From Agrocybe praecox (lineage: Eukaryota > Basidiomycota > Agaricomycetes > Agaricales > Agrocybaceae): 64,000 nt of DNA. The notes beneath the pieces were generated by a model, which was not told the origin of the DNA, searched no databases, and worked only from the letters and a program-made list of their open reading frames with translations. A program made the translations under genes and the position numbers. Where the stretch lies: NCBI GenBank assembly GCA_964017145.1, contig OZ024844.1, positions 2,294,001 through 2,358,000 on the forward strand, read 5' to 3'. Shown here piece by piece: positions 1 to 11,034 of the stretch (positions are counted from its first letter, which is position 1; every line of letters starts with the position of its first letter).

Positions 1-1491
1 ATCAGTTACAACCATGAAATTTACGTCGGTTTCGAATGAAAAGTTGCTATAAGGGAAAACATAATCAACAGTCTGTGATTTCATCATCTCTTGAGCAGCG
101 AGAATATTCTTGGCGCCTTATAATACTTCAACGAAGGGCCACCATGGAAGCAAAATAAATACACACCTTGTTCAAATATTCCCCCTTCAGTGACAGCACC
201 TTCGGTGAACAAGATGATTGATCCCTTAGGTTGCTGTAGATATCCACTATGTAAATCCTCGTCCTTTGAGACTGGGAAGAAAATGCCCTTATTCAGGGTG
301 TCTAAAGCGAGCGGCAAAGTCACAACAAGGGAAAATATCTGTGATAGGACATGGTATAACGCTGGTGTCGCGTTTGGCTCATTTATACAAGCCGGGAAAC
401 TTGAAATCGTGAGAGACAAGGGCATCACTGGAGGCTGTCTTGACCGACTATTGACCAGCAATTAATTTTATAGCAATAAAATTTCTCTCGGTGCGGACTT
501 ACGTTCTTGAGATGGCACTCAAAAGCACCCACTCGGCTGCGACACGATCTCCCGCTAGACCTTCCTGAGCAATCCAGTCTATAAGTTCCGATCGAAGTGA
601 ATTTATCTCGGACAGTAGCGAAGGTTCGGGAAAAAATCTTGGGATGATCGTCTTCGGAATCGATGTAGCAAACAGAACGTGTAAGGTAGGGACTACTACG
701 GTGTTTTCGTAATCGAGGCTGGAATTGATTCTGGAATATGAACGATACACCGAATTGACATCTTCGTCTTTTTAAAAAAGTAAATTTACGTACGCTTCTG
801 ATGTCAAAATTCCGACGAAAGACAAAAGATCGGTTGTTCGGATTGGTTGTGCTATATTGTCATCATATATCTTGTTTTTATTTAAATGAGTAAATCATGC
901 TTGTGCCAGAGTTCAAAAAAATCATCCTGACTTTGAGTTGCACGCCGACATGAGCGACATCGACGATGGGATATTTATGTGGTTGGTGGTAACTGGAAGT
1001 CTGAGTAGCCTCGCGATTGTCATTCGGGTAGCACCAGTCACTTAGTCCTGGTATAGAGACGGCCCAAAAAATGCTGGACTCTCTTAAATTTGAGTGGTCA
1101 ATGGGTCCTTCAGCACTGGGATCGTCTGCAATACCCCAGCCACCACATTGGCCACCCGCCCTAACAGCTAGATACAAGTCTTGCGACATGGATGTATCTT
1201 GTACCATGCCATTAAAGACTACAAGAGCTCTATCTGAGAAGGATTCTGGTGGATGGTGTACATCCAACGCAGGTATCTGAGAGATGCATGATAAAATTGT
1301 AGGCGGATAAACATTCAGGAATCAATATGCATACTTACCTGTTTTAAAGCATCCTGAGACTCGAATATATTGCGAAAATAGGCAGTAACAGTGCTCGGAA
1401 ATGTTTCCAGGGGATCTGATTTATGTTGTTGATACAAGTCGGCAAGGATTTTTGAGGGATCCCAAAGGGCGTCTGATATGAGAGAAGACAT
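1..1491 (-). CDS. MCMBP: MCM complex-binding protein, C-terminus beyond left edge
   Basis: Partial gene; exons on the minus strand at 1339..1491, 932..1276, 794..870, 503..730, 167..447 and 1..116 join in one frame (400 codons visible, no stop). MCMBP binds MCM2-7 and helps unload or assemble the replicative helicase in the nucleus. Family signatures seen: the N-terminal segment with VFNGMVQDTSMSQDLYLA followed by FWAVSIPGLSDW, the DLLSFVGILTSE block, and the later LQQPKGSIILFTEGAVTEG block followed by a QTVDYVFPYSNFSFETDVNF stretch, which matches the position of the corresponding QKVDYDFSY-type segment of animal MCMBP. Start chosen at the first ATG of the open first exon, MSSLISDALWDP. It is head-to-head with the CDC50 gene, 111 bases apart. 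The identification is by remembered family sequence; the C-terminal part cannot be judged. Confidence 0.87.
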
Positions 1492-1602
1492 GATGAGATT
1501 GCTTACGTGATACGAATTGGTGATGAGGAAACTGCGCCGCCGTCGGACACTGCTTTGGCTACTTACTTGTTTCTGCTTCCGTGGTGACTCTTTTCTCTGG
1601 CC
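1492..1602. promoter_or_regulatory. Shared divergent promoter, MCMBP / CDC50
   Basis: These 111 bases separate the start codons of two head-to-head genes, so both promoters and both 5' leaders must lie here or inside the neighbouring transcripts. No TATA box or known site stands out. Confidence 0.5.
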
Positions 1603-3041
1603 ATGGGCATTTTCAACAGGAAGAAAAAGAACGACTCGGACTCGGGGGACTCAGCAGAGAATAAAAAGGAAAAGGGTGGCTGGAAACGCCCTGCAAGTAT
1701 GTCCTGTCCAGTATGACACCTTATTCACGTTCACACCTTGCATCGCAGATACCGCTTTCAAGCAGCAGAGACTCAAGGCATGGCAGCCTATCTTGACACC
1801 GAAGACCGTTTTGCCTACTCTCTTCATTATTGGCATTACATTTGCAATTATAGGTGGTCTGCTCATATGGGGCTCATCCCTTGTATCTGAAATTACCATT
1901 GACTACACCGAATGCGAACACCAAGCACCGTCACCCAATGGATCCTTCATCTTCAACAACATTCCATCTAACAAATACTCTTATCGTCTTCGCTCGGCTG
2001 ACGATAAAGTTACCAGTCCTGCTGCCCCCCGTTATGCTTTCGTCGATAATACCAATAACAGCACGGTGACAGATGTGTCGGACAAGAAACAGTGCCTCCT
2101 GGAATTTGACATTCCTGCAGATCTTGAGCCCTCCGTTTTTCTTTACTACAAGCTCACCAACTTTTTCCAAAACCATCGTCGATATGTAAAGAGCTTGAAC
2201 TCTGATCAGCTGAAGGGGAAAGGTGTCTCTGTGAAGGACTTGGATAACAGTGACTGCAAACCACTTGGTTCATCTAATGGAACAGCAATTTACCCTTGTG
2301 GTCTCATTGCTAATTCCTTGTTCAACGGTACTTCTTATTGATTCCATAGTCGCACTTTTTCTGAACATTATCTAATTTAGATACATATTCTACGCCTCAC
2401 CTGTTGAATCCTTCAGGTTCAACTGAATCGTTCCAGCCATATGAATTTTCGGCGCAAGGCATTACGTGGCCTGGAGAAGCGAAGAAGTATGCCACCACCC
2501 CCATTGGCCCCAAAGGATATTCTAGCGTGGACCAGATCGTCCCCCCTCCTAACTGGATGGCGCGGTTCCCGCATGGCTACACCGCGGACAATATTCCAGA
2601 TCTTCGCTCCGATGAACGCTTCCAGAATTGGATGAGAACGGCTGGTTTACCGACTTTCACAAAGCTATACGGCCGCAACGATCAAGACAAGATGTTGAAA
2701 GGGACATACCAGATCATTATAGGGCTTAGTATGTTTATTTCTTGTTCTTCGTTTTCATTTTGTACTAACAATCATGGCGACTTAGATTTCCCTGTCCTTC
2801 CTTACAAAGGAACTAAATCCATCGTTATTTCGACGACTTCGTGGATAGGTGGGAAAAACGCTTTCTTAGGCTGGGCTTACGTAGCAGCTGCGGCTGTCTT
2901 CATTTTGCTTGCTGTTCTAGGTACCGCCATGCATCTCATCAAACCAAGGTATGTGTCTTTGTTGCGTCTCTAAGGATGATGGTTACTGACTCCACTCATA
3001 GACGGCTAGGGGATATGTCCCTGTTATCCTGGAATAGATGA
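1603..3041 (+). CDS. CDC50: CDC50/LEM3-family lipid flippase subunit
   Basis: Five exons (1603..1696, 1749..2327, 2381..2728, 2786..2948, 3002..3041) give a 407-residue protein. CDC50 proteins are the non-catalytic partners of P4-type ATPases, which move aminophospholipids to the cytosolic leaflet of Golgi, endosome and plasma membranes. Seen here: a charged cytosolic N-terminus, the family block FKQQRLKAWQPILTP just before a first membrane segment (about residues 53-75), a large lumenal domain with several NxS/T sites and cysteines, a second membrane segment (about 368-392), and the short tail ending GDMSLLSWNR. Both ends resemble the family's conserved termini. The start is the ATG giving MGIFNRKKK; an upstream in-frame region exists in another frame only. 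Length is usual for the family. Confidence 0.92.
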
Positions 3042-3187
3042 TGACCGATATTGATTATACGTATTTCTGTGTATTTATTAGTAGCGTAATTAAGTAAAAG
3101 GACCTTTCGCTTCATGCTAATGATCTTGTAATTGGACTGTTGGAATGCATATGTTCTATAATACCTCTTCCTTTCGCATTTTGATTA

Positions 3188-4538
3188 TCATGCCTCCTTA
3201 ATGCGAGCACAGTAACCTATTCCTTGACACCGAATGATTGTTTGGTCACAGGACTGGACGACCTCGAACTTGGCATCAGTGAGTTGTTCGGCCAACCAGA
3301 TAGCGGTCCTAATTCCTTTTGATAAACGTTCTCACAGTACCAGACAGCGCAAAGACAACATACCGTGTATGCAAACTCAAATCGACATTCCCGCAATTGA
3401 CTTCAGACTTACCTTCCGCAAGCGCCATGAAGATGATCATTTGGTCCTGGATCCACTGCCAAATTTTAGAATTTAATTACTATGCGACGCCCCTCGTAGA
3501 AAGAATGTTACCTCGTCCACGCATCCACCGTCCTTCAATCCTTTGATAAGTTCGTCGGCTGCTTGCTCTCCTACTCTTTCTGGGGGGATGCCTTTTGTAC
3601 CTACAGCACTTCCTCCGATTATTCCCCCCCCTTCGAGCTCTGCCCAGAGAAGTATTCCACTTCCCGCACCTCTGGTTAGAGAACTGGGCTCCCGTTTAGA
3701 AAGAATGGATATAATAGTATCTTCTGGGTCAGCTGCTGTTGGAGGATCGATATTTGAAGAAATCTGGGTATCTCGCTTTCTATAACCTGCTTCTGCGAGG
3801 CGCTGCTCTGCCCCTTGAACCATGCCCTTTCCTACTCTAGCAGGCAAGCCAGCATAATGTGAAATCCCAGATATCCATTTTACTTTCCCTCGCTCCATTA
3901 AACTGAATCCATGGAGTTTTTTATCGGGACCGAATGGGACGGCATTGACCACCACTTCTCCGCCACCTTTTGGATAATAACCTCTTTTTTTGATATCCAA
4001 AGAAACATTCTCGACCCCAAAGTGACGCCGGATAAAGGGCAGGAAAATATGTTTCGTGTAATCCACTTGGGGGGCCATCGTCGCGTTCGTACCACCTAGG
4101 AGGGTTAACGTAGATGCAAGCCCCGGGTTTGGAGAGAAGAGCAGTAAAGGAAGAGCAACCTGAATCAGGAGAGTGATAGAGCCAGCGGTGACTGAGTCAG
4201 CAACATATTGGTTAGGTAGATTTATGGGCCCTGGAATGAACTCGATTTCGGAAGAACCATTCTTTGCACCATTCAGTTGAGCGGATGCAATCTTCGCCGC
4301 GAGTTCTAATCCTAAAAAAAAAGCGATTTTAAACTATCTTTGGGCAGCCATTTTAGAGGGTCTTTTATTTACCGGTACGGTGCTGGTTACGAAGTCCAGG
4401 AGGTGTTCTATTATTTCGAATTTTCTGTATCGAGATGGGTTTGGACAGCAAGCCAGATAGTGAGACTGCATTGCGTAGAATTTGACCGCCACCTTCAAGG
4501 ACGCTACCATCTATAGCCGTCATTACGGAAAACGACAT
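3188..4538 (-). CDS. RTCA: RNA 3'-terminal phosphate cyclase
   Basis: Four exons on the minus strand (4373..4538, 3512..4311, 3364..3455, 3188..3308) give 392 residues. RtcA enzymes convert an RNA 3'-phosphate to a 2',3'-cyclic phosphate using ATP through a covalent AMP-histidine. Seen: the opening [19 protein letters not shown], the RTC signature in [15 protein letters not shown] (about residues 185-199), and near the end [16 protein letters not shown], whose histidine I take as the AMP-accepting residue. That histidine and the overall fit favour a catalytic RtcA rather than the non-catalytic nucleolar paralog RCL1. Start: ATG at 4538; a second ATG lies five codons downstream. Head-to-head with the AsnRS gene. 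Regulation is not visible. Confidence 0.9.
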
Positions 4539-4646
4539 GATGGATGTATATAGAGCTCGAACGGAGTCATCATAGAAATGATGGCGGTGATTGACGCTCA
4601 CACTCTAACTGTCCTTCCTCCATAACGTTCACGTGCAAGTCCAACT
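4539..4646. promoter_or_regulatory. Shared divergent promoter, RTCA / mitochondrial AsnRS
   Basis: Only 108 bases lie between the two start codons. Both genes act on RNA ends or tRNA charging, but nothing in the sequence shows joint control. Confidence 0.45.
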
Positions 4647-6261
4647 ATGATTTTCAAACGTCTACTTTCCACAACTTCTAACTCAACCCCCAAGTTCTTC
4701 CTACAACCTACCATCAAACAACTTCTCAGTCGCCCGGGTTCTGCAGACGAATCAACTACTGTATCTGGTTGGATCAAATCAATACGAAAGCAAAAAAATG
4801 TATCGTTTGCTGTCATAACAGATGGAAGTTCTCCACAGGGCTTGCAGGCCGTGTTGATGAAAGGCAAGGACGACGAGGTTCTCAGAAGGTTAGTAATAAT
4901 ATATATTATGCATTCCCCTGACTGAACCATTCATTGACCACAGACTCACCAACGGCGCAGCTGTGCGTATCACTGGACGTCTTGTTTCCTCTCCTGGTGC
5001 TGGACAATCCCATGAACTTTTAGTGGAGAAAGATATAGAAAAGAACGTTACGGTTCTAGGAGATTGCAATCCAGATGTAAGCATTCTCACATGATACTCT
5101 AATTTGTAAACTCACCCGCGTTCACTTTAGACGTATCCCATTCAAAAGCAGGACCTGACCCCCGAGTATTTGCGCGACCACGTTCACCTTCGCGCACGAA
5201 CTTCACAAATGGCGGCCATATTAAGGCTAAGGAGTGCACTCCAGCGGCGAATAGATTCATGGTTTGAGGTAATGAAGGCCATGCTGCAGTTGCATCTTTT
5301 TCTAATGGTGAGATAGGCTCAGGGTTTCTGTTATGTGAATACGCCTATCATCACTGGAAATGACGCGGAAGGGGCTGGAGAAGCTTTTCGTTTGGCGCAA
5401 GTAGAAAGTTCACATCCTGCAGCTGAAGCACCGACTGTTCCATTACCACCTACCGATTTTTTTGGTCGCCCAGCTTTTCTTACCGTTTCTCATCAACTGC
5501 ATCTTGAAGCCGTTGCAACCGCCCTGTCACGAGTCTACACATTGTCGCCTTGTTTTCGCGCGGAGAAGTCCATGACCGGTAGACACCTTGCTGAATTTTG
5601 GATGTTGGAAGCCGAGTGGGCCTTCCCAGCAGATAACAGTGTGCACAGCGTTTGTGATGTCACCGAAGCCCTGTTGAAGACAATATTGGGTGGGTTATTG
5701 GAAAGCGAAGATGCTGCGGTCCTGTGGAAAGATGGCGATTCAAAAAAGTGGCAGATGATTGTGGATGGATCCGATTTTCAGGCACCTTGGGCTCGTTTGA
5801 CGTACACAGAAGCGATCAACCACTTGGCAGAAAGGCATGCTGTAGATCCATTCAACTACGTCCCTGAGTGGGGGCAATCATTGCAGAGCGAACACGAGCG
5901 CTGGCTAGCAGAAGTATTCGTCGGTGGACCAGTTTTTGTAACCGATTATCCAGTCACATTGAAACCATTCTACATGCGGGTCAATAACGATGGCAAAACG
6001 GTTGCATGCTTTGATCTCCTTGTGCCAAATGTCGGTGAACTTATCGGAGGTAGTGTTCGAGAAGAGAGGGCTCATATATTGCAAGAGAAAATAGGAGAGA
6101 TTGCCGGAAGTGAGTGGTACCTTGACCTCAGAAAGTATGGCAGTGCACCGCATGCTGGATTTGGGATGGGATTCGAACGTCTAGTGAGCTGGGTGACAGG
6201 TACTGAGAATATCAGGGAATGTATACCCATGCCAAGATGGAATGGCCGAATGTTACTCTAA
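4647..6261 (+). CDS. NARS2: Asparaginyl-tRNA synthetase, mitochondrial
   Basis: Exons 4647..4888, 4944..5076, 5131..5268 and 5317..6261 give 485 residues. The enzyme charges mitochondrial tRNA-Asn with asparagine. The first about 25 residues (MIFKRLLSTTSNSTPKFF) are basic, hydroxylated and free of acids, as in a matrix-targeting presequence. An OB-fold anticodon-binding domain follows (about 27-125, with SGWIKSIRKQKNVSFAVI), then the class II core: TPIITGNDAEGAGEAF, motif 2 around FRAEKSMTGRHLAEFWMLEA, and motif 3 GFGMGFERLVSW, ending NIRECIPMPRWNGRMLL. NxxEGAGE and the terminal PR-W-GR block are typical of AsnRS. The acceptor at 5316 was preferred over the one six bases later; both keep the frame. 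Confidence 0.95.
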
Positions 6262-6623
6262 CCCTAGAGCTCTTGTTCGTAACCCAGTAACCACACCACA
6301 TCTACGTTCTTGAAGTCTTACATATCCAATTATAGAAATTATTACCAAATATAGACTAACTGCAAACTCTATTCTTAAGAGATTTTCTACGAATTAGATA
6401 CCCAAAATGAAGTTCGTGAAGGTGAATGGTCATTCCAATGCTAATGGGTATATAAAAAAAGAAAAATACAGATAATACGTGTGTCAAAACCACTCAAGAA
6501 ATGAATTAAATGACGATACCAGGAAGGAAAGAGGAAACTAATATCCGTGTCCGCCTATATTAGATTGAACAGCGTATGAGTTCTGTTATTGATATTAGTT
6601 TTGTGATGAAATTATTAGTATAT
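6262..6623. other. Convergent intergenic space
   Basis: About 360 AT-rich bases between the AsnRS stop and the HOOK stop. No open reading frame or RNA structure worth naming was seen; it should hold both 3' ends. Confidence 0.5.
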
Positions 6624-9600
6624 TCATTCTATTCGCGATAGATTACGCACCCTATTTCTCTCGAGACCCAAAAAACTGGTTTTCTCTATCCTTAGGGGGT
6701 TTCGTAGATGCTGGCGTGCAGTTTTCATACCCACGGTATGGATAGCACTCAGCATTAACTCTTGCTCTCGACGATACCTTTTCGTCGACTCTTGCATCAG
6801 ACGCTGAATCATTGAGCCACAGTTAGTTTTAGAAAATGGGTAAAGTTTGGAACGTGCCTTTTGTCTGACAAGATCTTCCTCCAAAACTTTGATCTGGGAG
6901 CGGAAGCTCGCTTCGGCCTCTTCAAATGACCCTTGCTGGACGCTGGTCAGGAATTCGTCACTATCTAATTGTTTGAGTTGACATACCGACACGGTTACAG
7001 CATTTGCCGCATGCTGCTCTTTGAATAGTTTATCTTGCGACTTGATGAACTGCGCTATTTTTTGAGCATTGAGGAGAGAATACCAAAGTCGTCAATGCAG
7101 ACCTGTTTAGCTTTATTAAGTTTCTCTGTCGCAGTCTTGTACGACTCCTTGAGATTCATATTATCTTCGTGTAAAGCAAGTAATTTTTGTTTGACATCCT
7201 CTGGAATATCTTTACCAGCCAGAGTTGCCCGCAAATCACTGGTGGTCGGTAAAGTCATTAGTGAGACAACTGATAGATAATATTTCAGTCAGTGACATAC
7301 CCGAAGTCCCGTTCGCGTTGCAGTAGTTTCTCTCTGTGACCTATTCCCTCGCTTTGCAAATTCACCTTCTCCAGCAGAAGAACGTTCACTTGCTCTAATT
7401 GCATCCTATTCTTCTCGCTGAGATCCTTGTTCATCTTCTTCAATCGCTCTACATCAGCTTCCAATTCTATTTTATCTTCATTGACAGAATCCCTTAGATT
7501 CGCAAGAATGTCAAGTTGATCTTTGTTCACCAAGGTCACTGAGGCAATGGAATATGAGTGAAGACGTAAGATGGCAAGTAATCACACATACAGTCTGACT
7601 TGGCGATCGTAAGCTCTCGTTCTACGGCCTCAACCTTGACCTGAAGTTCAGTGTGGTCTTTGCGCAAGGCTTCATATTGATCGACTGTTTCGTTCAGTCG
7701 CTGTCGCAGAGCAATCGCGGCTTCTGTTCTAGGAAGAAGAGAAGATGTTACAATGATGTAGGTGATAAACCCACAAAAACATACCCATTTCCCAGAGACT
7801 TTCCACTTCGAATTTCTTCCAAGTCGCGCTGCAGTACTAGCTTTTCCCGGTGAGCTGTTAAATAATCGCTTTCATATCGTGATTTCATCCTATTTGCGTC
7901 TTCCAATAGGTTTTCCAACACTAAAAGTTTGGTCGCATCGGCTTCATTTTTCCTGACAGCTTCCAGTTCGCGCTTGAGTTTTCGGATTTGGAGCTTTAAA
8001 TCGGTCATCGTTGTACCAGTAATGGCGTCGTCGAGTTCTCCACCAAGACCTTGCTCATTGTGCTCTTCCGCATCCCCATCATGACTAGACACGGAAGTTG
8101 GTTCTACATCGAGCTCCGATGACAGCGACACTGCAGCACCTTGATCAACGCCAGGAGACTTTAGTCCACTCCCAGTGACCCCTCTGGATCTTGACGTCGA
8201 TTGTAGCTCAAGCTCCCGCACGCGCTCCTGATACAATTCCAAAGTTTCGGCATCTTTTGCCCTTTCAGCCAGCGTAATTTTGAGCTTGGAACGACTTTGT
8301 TCCAACTCGAAGCTGAGGCCTTCAATTTCTTGGCCTCGCACCGAGTTTTTAGATTCGAGGTCAAGGATTTGGTTCTTGTATGATTCCATCAAAGGTTTGA
8401 ATGCGGCCACTTTACGGTACTCATCTTCAAGAGATGCGTTCTTGTCCACAAGGTCTGCGTTTTGCTTTTCTAAAGCCTGCCTGCTTGTTAAAATCTTTCT
8501 ATGAGTAAGAAAAACTGAAGCTGTACCTTTACATGCTGTCGCAAATCAGCCCCTTCTTGCAATTTCTTCTTGTACTTTTCCATAACATTTTCTGTCTTTT
8601 GCAATTTATCTGCGGCATGGCGATATCTGTTTTGGGATGGGATATTTATAGATTATTCCTGTCAGGGGCTGTCAAATCATACTACGCACTCGTCAACTTG
8701 GTCTTTTAATTTTTCTGCTTCGTCCGCCTTCACCTGGAGGTCATCGACCTTGCGCGTAAGATCAGTGATAAGATTTGTGTGCTTGTCTAGTTCCGACTCT
8801 GCCATGGCGAGATTATCTTCACTCTTCTGGCTGAAATAAGTCAATACTCTCTCGAAATAGAGGTACAAAAACGCGAGTTCTTACAGCTCTGCACGCAGAC
8901 GATCCATTTCAGCACGCATCATTACGTCCGCCTTTTCATTCCGACGACTATCTGCTTCGCGTCGAAGCTGTCGCAATTGAGCTTGGGCTTCCTCCTTTTC
9001 GGATAACACATCGTCATGCGTTGTTTGCAACGCTCGGTGTTCATCTAGCAGAGCTTGGTACACCTTCTCGAGAGTTTCTTTTTCGGAGAATATCTGACTG
9101 CGTTCTGACTGGATTCGATAGTAGTGGTCATCCCTATAGATATGTATCAATGCAAGAAACTCATTAAGTACACAAGGGTCGCGACATACTCTGTCATATT
9201 CGCCTCTAGTAGATCCTGAGCAGCAGGAGTAATAGCAATCTTAGCCATAACCTAATGATAGATTCGTTAGAGTTTACCCCTAATCATGAGAAACGGCCCA
9301 CCTGTTCAATAGCTTTCATGAGATGGTGCTGATCTGTCTCGCTCAACCCTTGGATTTTGTCAATGAACTGTTTGTTCTGTTCGCATTGCACCCCAATAAC
9401 AACAGTAAGCCGACATAGAGCCAGGGTGGCTGGGAGGCTATGATCCTTGGCAATGGCTTGTAGATCTGGAACGTCGAGACTGCTAGTGGGCTTTTGAAGG
9501 ACGTCGGCGAAGTATTGGGTCATGAGACGATAAAGACGCTTGAGTGAGCTAAAACGCAACACCCAGTTTTCTGACGGCTGGGCCGAGGGGCGCGTGGGTT

Positions 9601-9811
9601 GTCTGAAGTATTCTGCATCTCTGTTAACATTACAGGCGAGAAATTGAGTAGTTCCTTGTCATCCTGTGTCAAAAACAAAAACGCACACTAATGAAAGAAC
9701 CTCAAAGAGTGCAGCACCGTCTGCGAGATCTGAGATGGTCGTAACTGGACGTGCGAGATCGAAGCTAGCGAAGAAATTGAGAAATGCATCGATTTCCTTT
9801 CTTTCTGACAT
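6624..9811 (-). CDS. HOK1: HOOK-family microtubule motor adaptor
   Basis: Eleven exons on the minus strand (first 9687 or 9689..9811; then 9302..about 9613/9621, 9190..9251, 8885..9133, 8690..8830, 8527..8626, 7785..8476, 7592..7728, 7301..7538, 7103..7238, 6624..7049); about 870 residues. HOOK proteins link dynein (and in fungi kinesin-3) to early endosomes. Seen: the calponin-like HOOK domain (about 1-165, with SDLADGAALFEVLSL and NWVLRFSSLKRLYRLMTQYF), then almost continuous coiled coil, an acidic serine-rich break near residue 480, and a C-terminal block with FEEAEASFRSQIKVLEEDL and YRREQELMLSAIHTVGMKTA. The junction of exons 1 and 2 is uncertain: the family-like reading DAEYFRQ and the following PTRPSAQPSENW lie in different frames (see findings). 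An alternative splice keeps 871 codons open. Confidence 0.88.
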
Positions 9812-9963
9812 TCTGTCCACCCAAAAAGACGGAGAACAGCAAACTTATGAGATTCTTGGTGGAAGTTGGATAGTTACAGAATATATGGACAGACAACTCC
9901 GGAAGTATGATACTACATTACGTCTTATTATGTAATCCATTTATTTAAGAAACGCAGATTTAT

Positions 9964-10963
9964 TTACTCCATTTGCACTTTGATTTTATCTTGGACTGGA
10001 ACATCATTTGCAGACTGCCCGACGCGGTCAACCTTGCGTCCGGAGTTGGATTCTGACGCCTGCGTTTTCTCAAGCTTATTCGCCCAAAGCGCTGCCCCTA
10101 TCGTTGATGTGATGTTGAATAGGAGTCCCACGACAGGCACGAGGTTGAGACCTAGTGCAACCGCACCAAAACTGGATAGGGACGAAGTAGAGTAGTCAAT
10201 ATTCCTCGTGTAGAAGTAATTAATGGAAACAACATACGCAGTGTAAGCTCCTCTCCTGGATTCCACGAATGACTGCCGGGTTATGTTGTCGAAGTTCTTC
10301 AGCAAGAAGTAACGACTATGAAAGCCAGGGCCTGATTTGGCGCCATTGTAGAGCAGAAACAAAGCCGTTCCTACTCCTGGTATTGAGTTGAGAGGAAGAG
10401 AAATAATGTATCTTATAATGCTGTCTTTCGAGAAATGGTTCAGAGGTTTTGTAATGGATTTCCCGAGAACTTTGAATCCAGCGGAATTTGAGTGAACCTC
10501 TCGTCCTCGCTCCACGAGGGACTGGTTGCCTAATTGGAGGAGAACAGAATCGACTACATAGATACAGTAAAAAAAAAGTAAAAAATTAAGCTTAAAAAGG
10601 TAACTCACAAATGCGATCTTGTGCAGTGTTCAAAAAGAAGATTTTTGAGACAACGGAAATCAAAGCATATGATTCACTAAGGACCATTAAGGCAGCTGTC
10701 ACGAATGCAAAAGGTCCAGAGAAAAGTGCACAGAATGCAACCTGAGGCAAATATGTGAAGAAAAACAGGGACCCTGTGATTCCAACCGAAGTGACGACCG
10801 CCTTGACAAGGATGGGTGCGACTGATTTGTAAAGCCCTGGATGGGCGACGAGATAAGTGATGCCTATGATGGGATACGACCAAGCATTGGATAGCAATGC
10901 ATCTCTTGAAATAGAAAAATTCTCGAGTAAGTTGCTAGACAGAGTGTCTTTGAAGGATTCCAT
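9964..10963 (-). CDS. Multi-pass membrane protein, EI24/RRT8-like
   Basis: Exons 10609..10963, 10238..10553 and 9964..10171 on the minus strand give 292 residues. At least four hydrophobic stretches are visible: around SYPIIGITYLV, a VVTSVGITGSLFFFTYLPQV segment, AALMVLSESYALISVVSKIFF, and near the end GAVALGLNLVPVVGLLFNIT. The SLPLNSIPGVGTALFLLYNG and LGLNLVPVVGLLF patterns (a polar stretch, then P-x-x-G-x hairpin) recall the EI24/CysZ-like fold that includes the yeast spore-wall/lipid-droplet proteins RRT8 and LDS1/2. The family call is tentative and no function is claimed; the tail is soluble and charged. Splice phases agree across both introns. It lies 71 bases from the YME2 stop, in the same orientation. 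Confidence 0.75.
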
Positions 10964-11034
10964 TGGGAGAATGTTACAGGGAGTTTTAGCCTATAATTAA
11001 GTAGCTGTGTTATATACGCCCATGACGCGTGATG

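Noticed and set aside
878..932. Apparent frameshift in MCMBP after GVQLK
   Set aside because: A normal intron (871..931) removes it and restores KIYDDNIAQPIRTTDLL.
4565..4601. Longer start for RTCA at 4601
   Set aside because: It adds 21 residues unlike the family and reaches into the 108-base divergent spacer; the ATG at 4538 directly precedes the conserved block.
9666..9935. Plus-strand frame over the HOOK start region
   Set aside because: Shadow of HOOK exon 1 and the upstream spacer; no homology seen.
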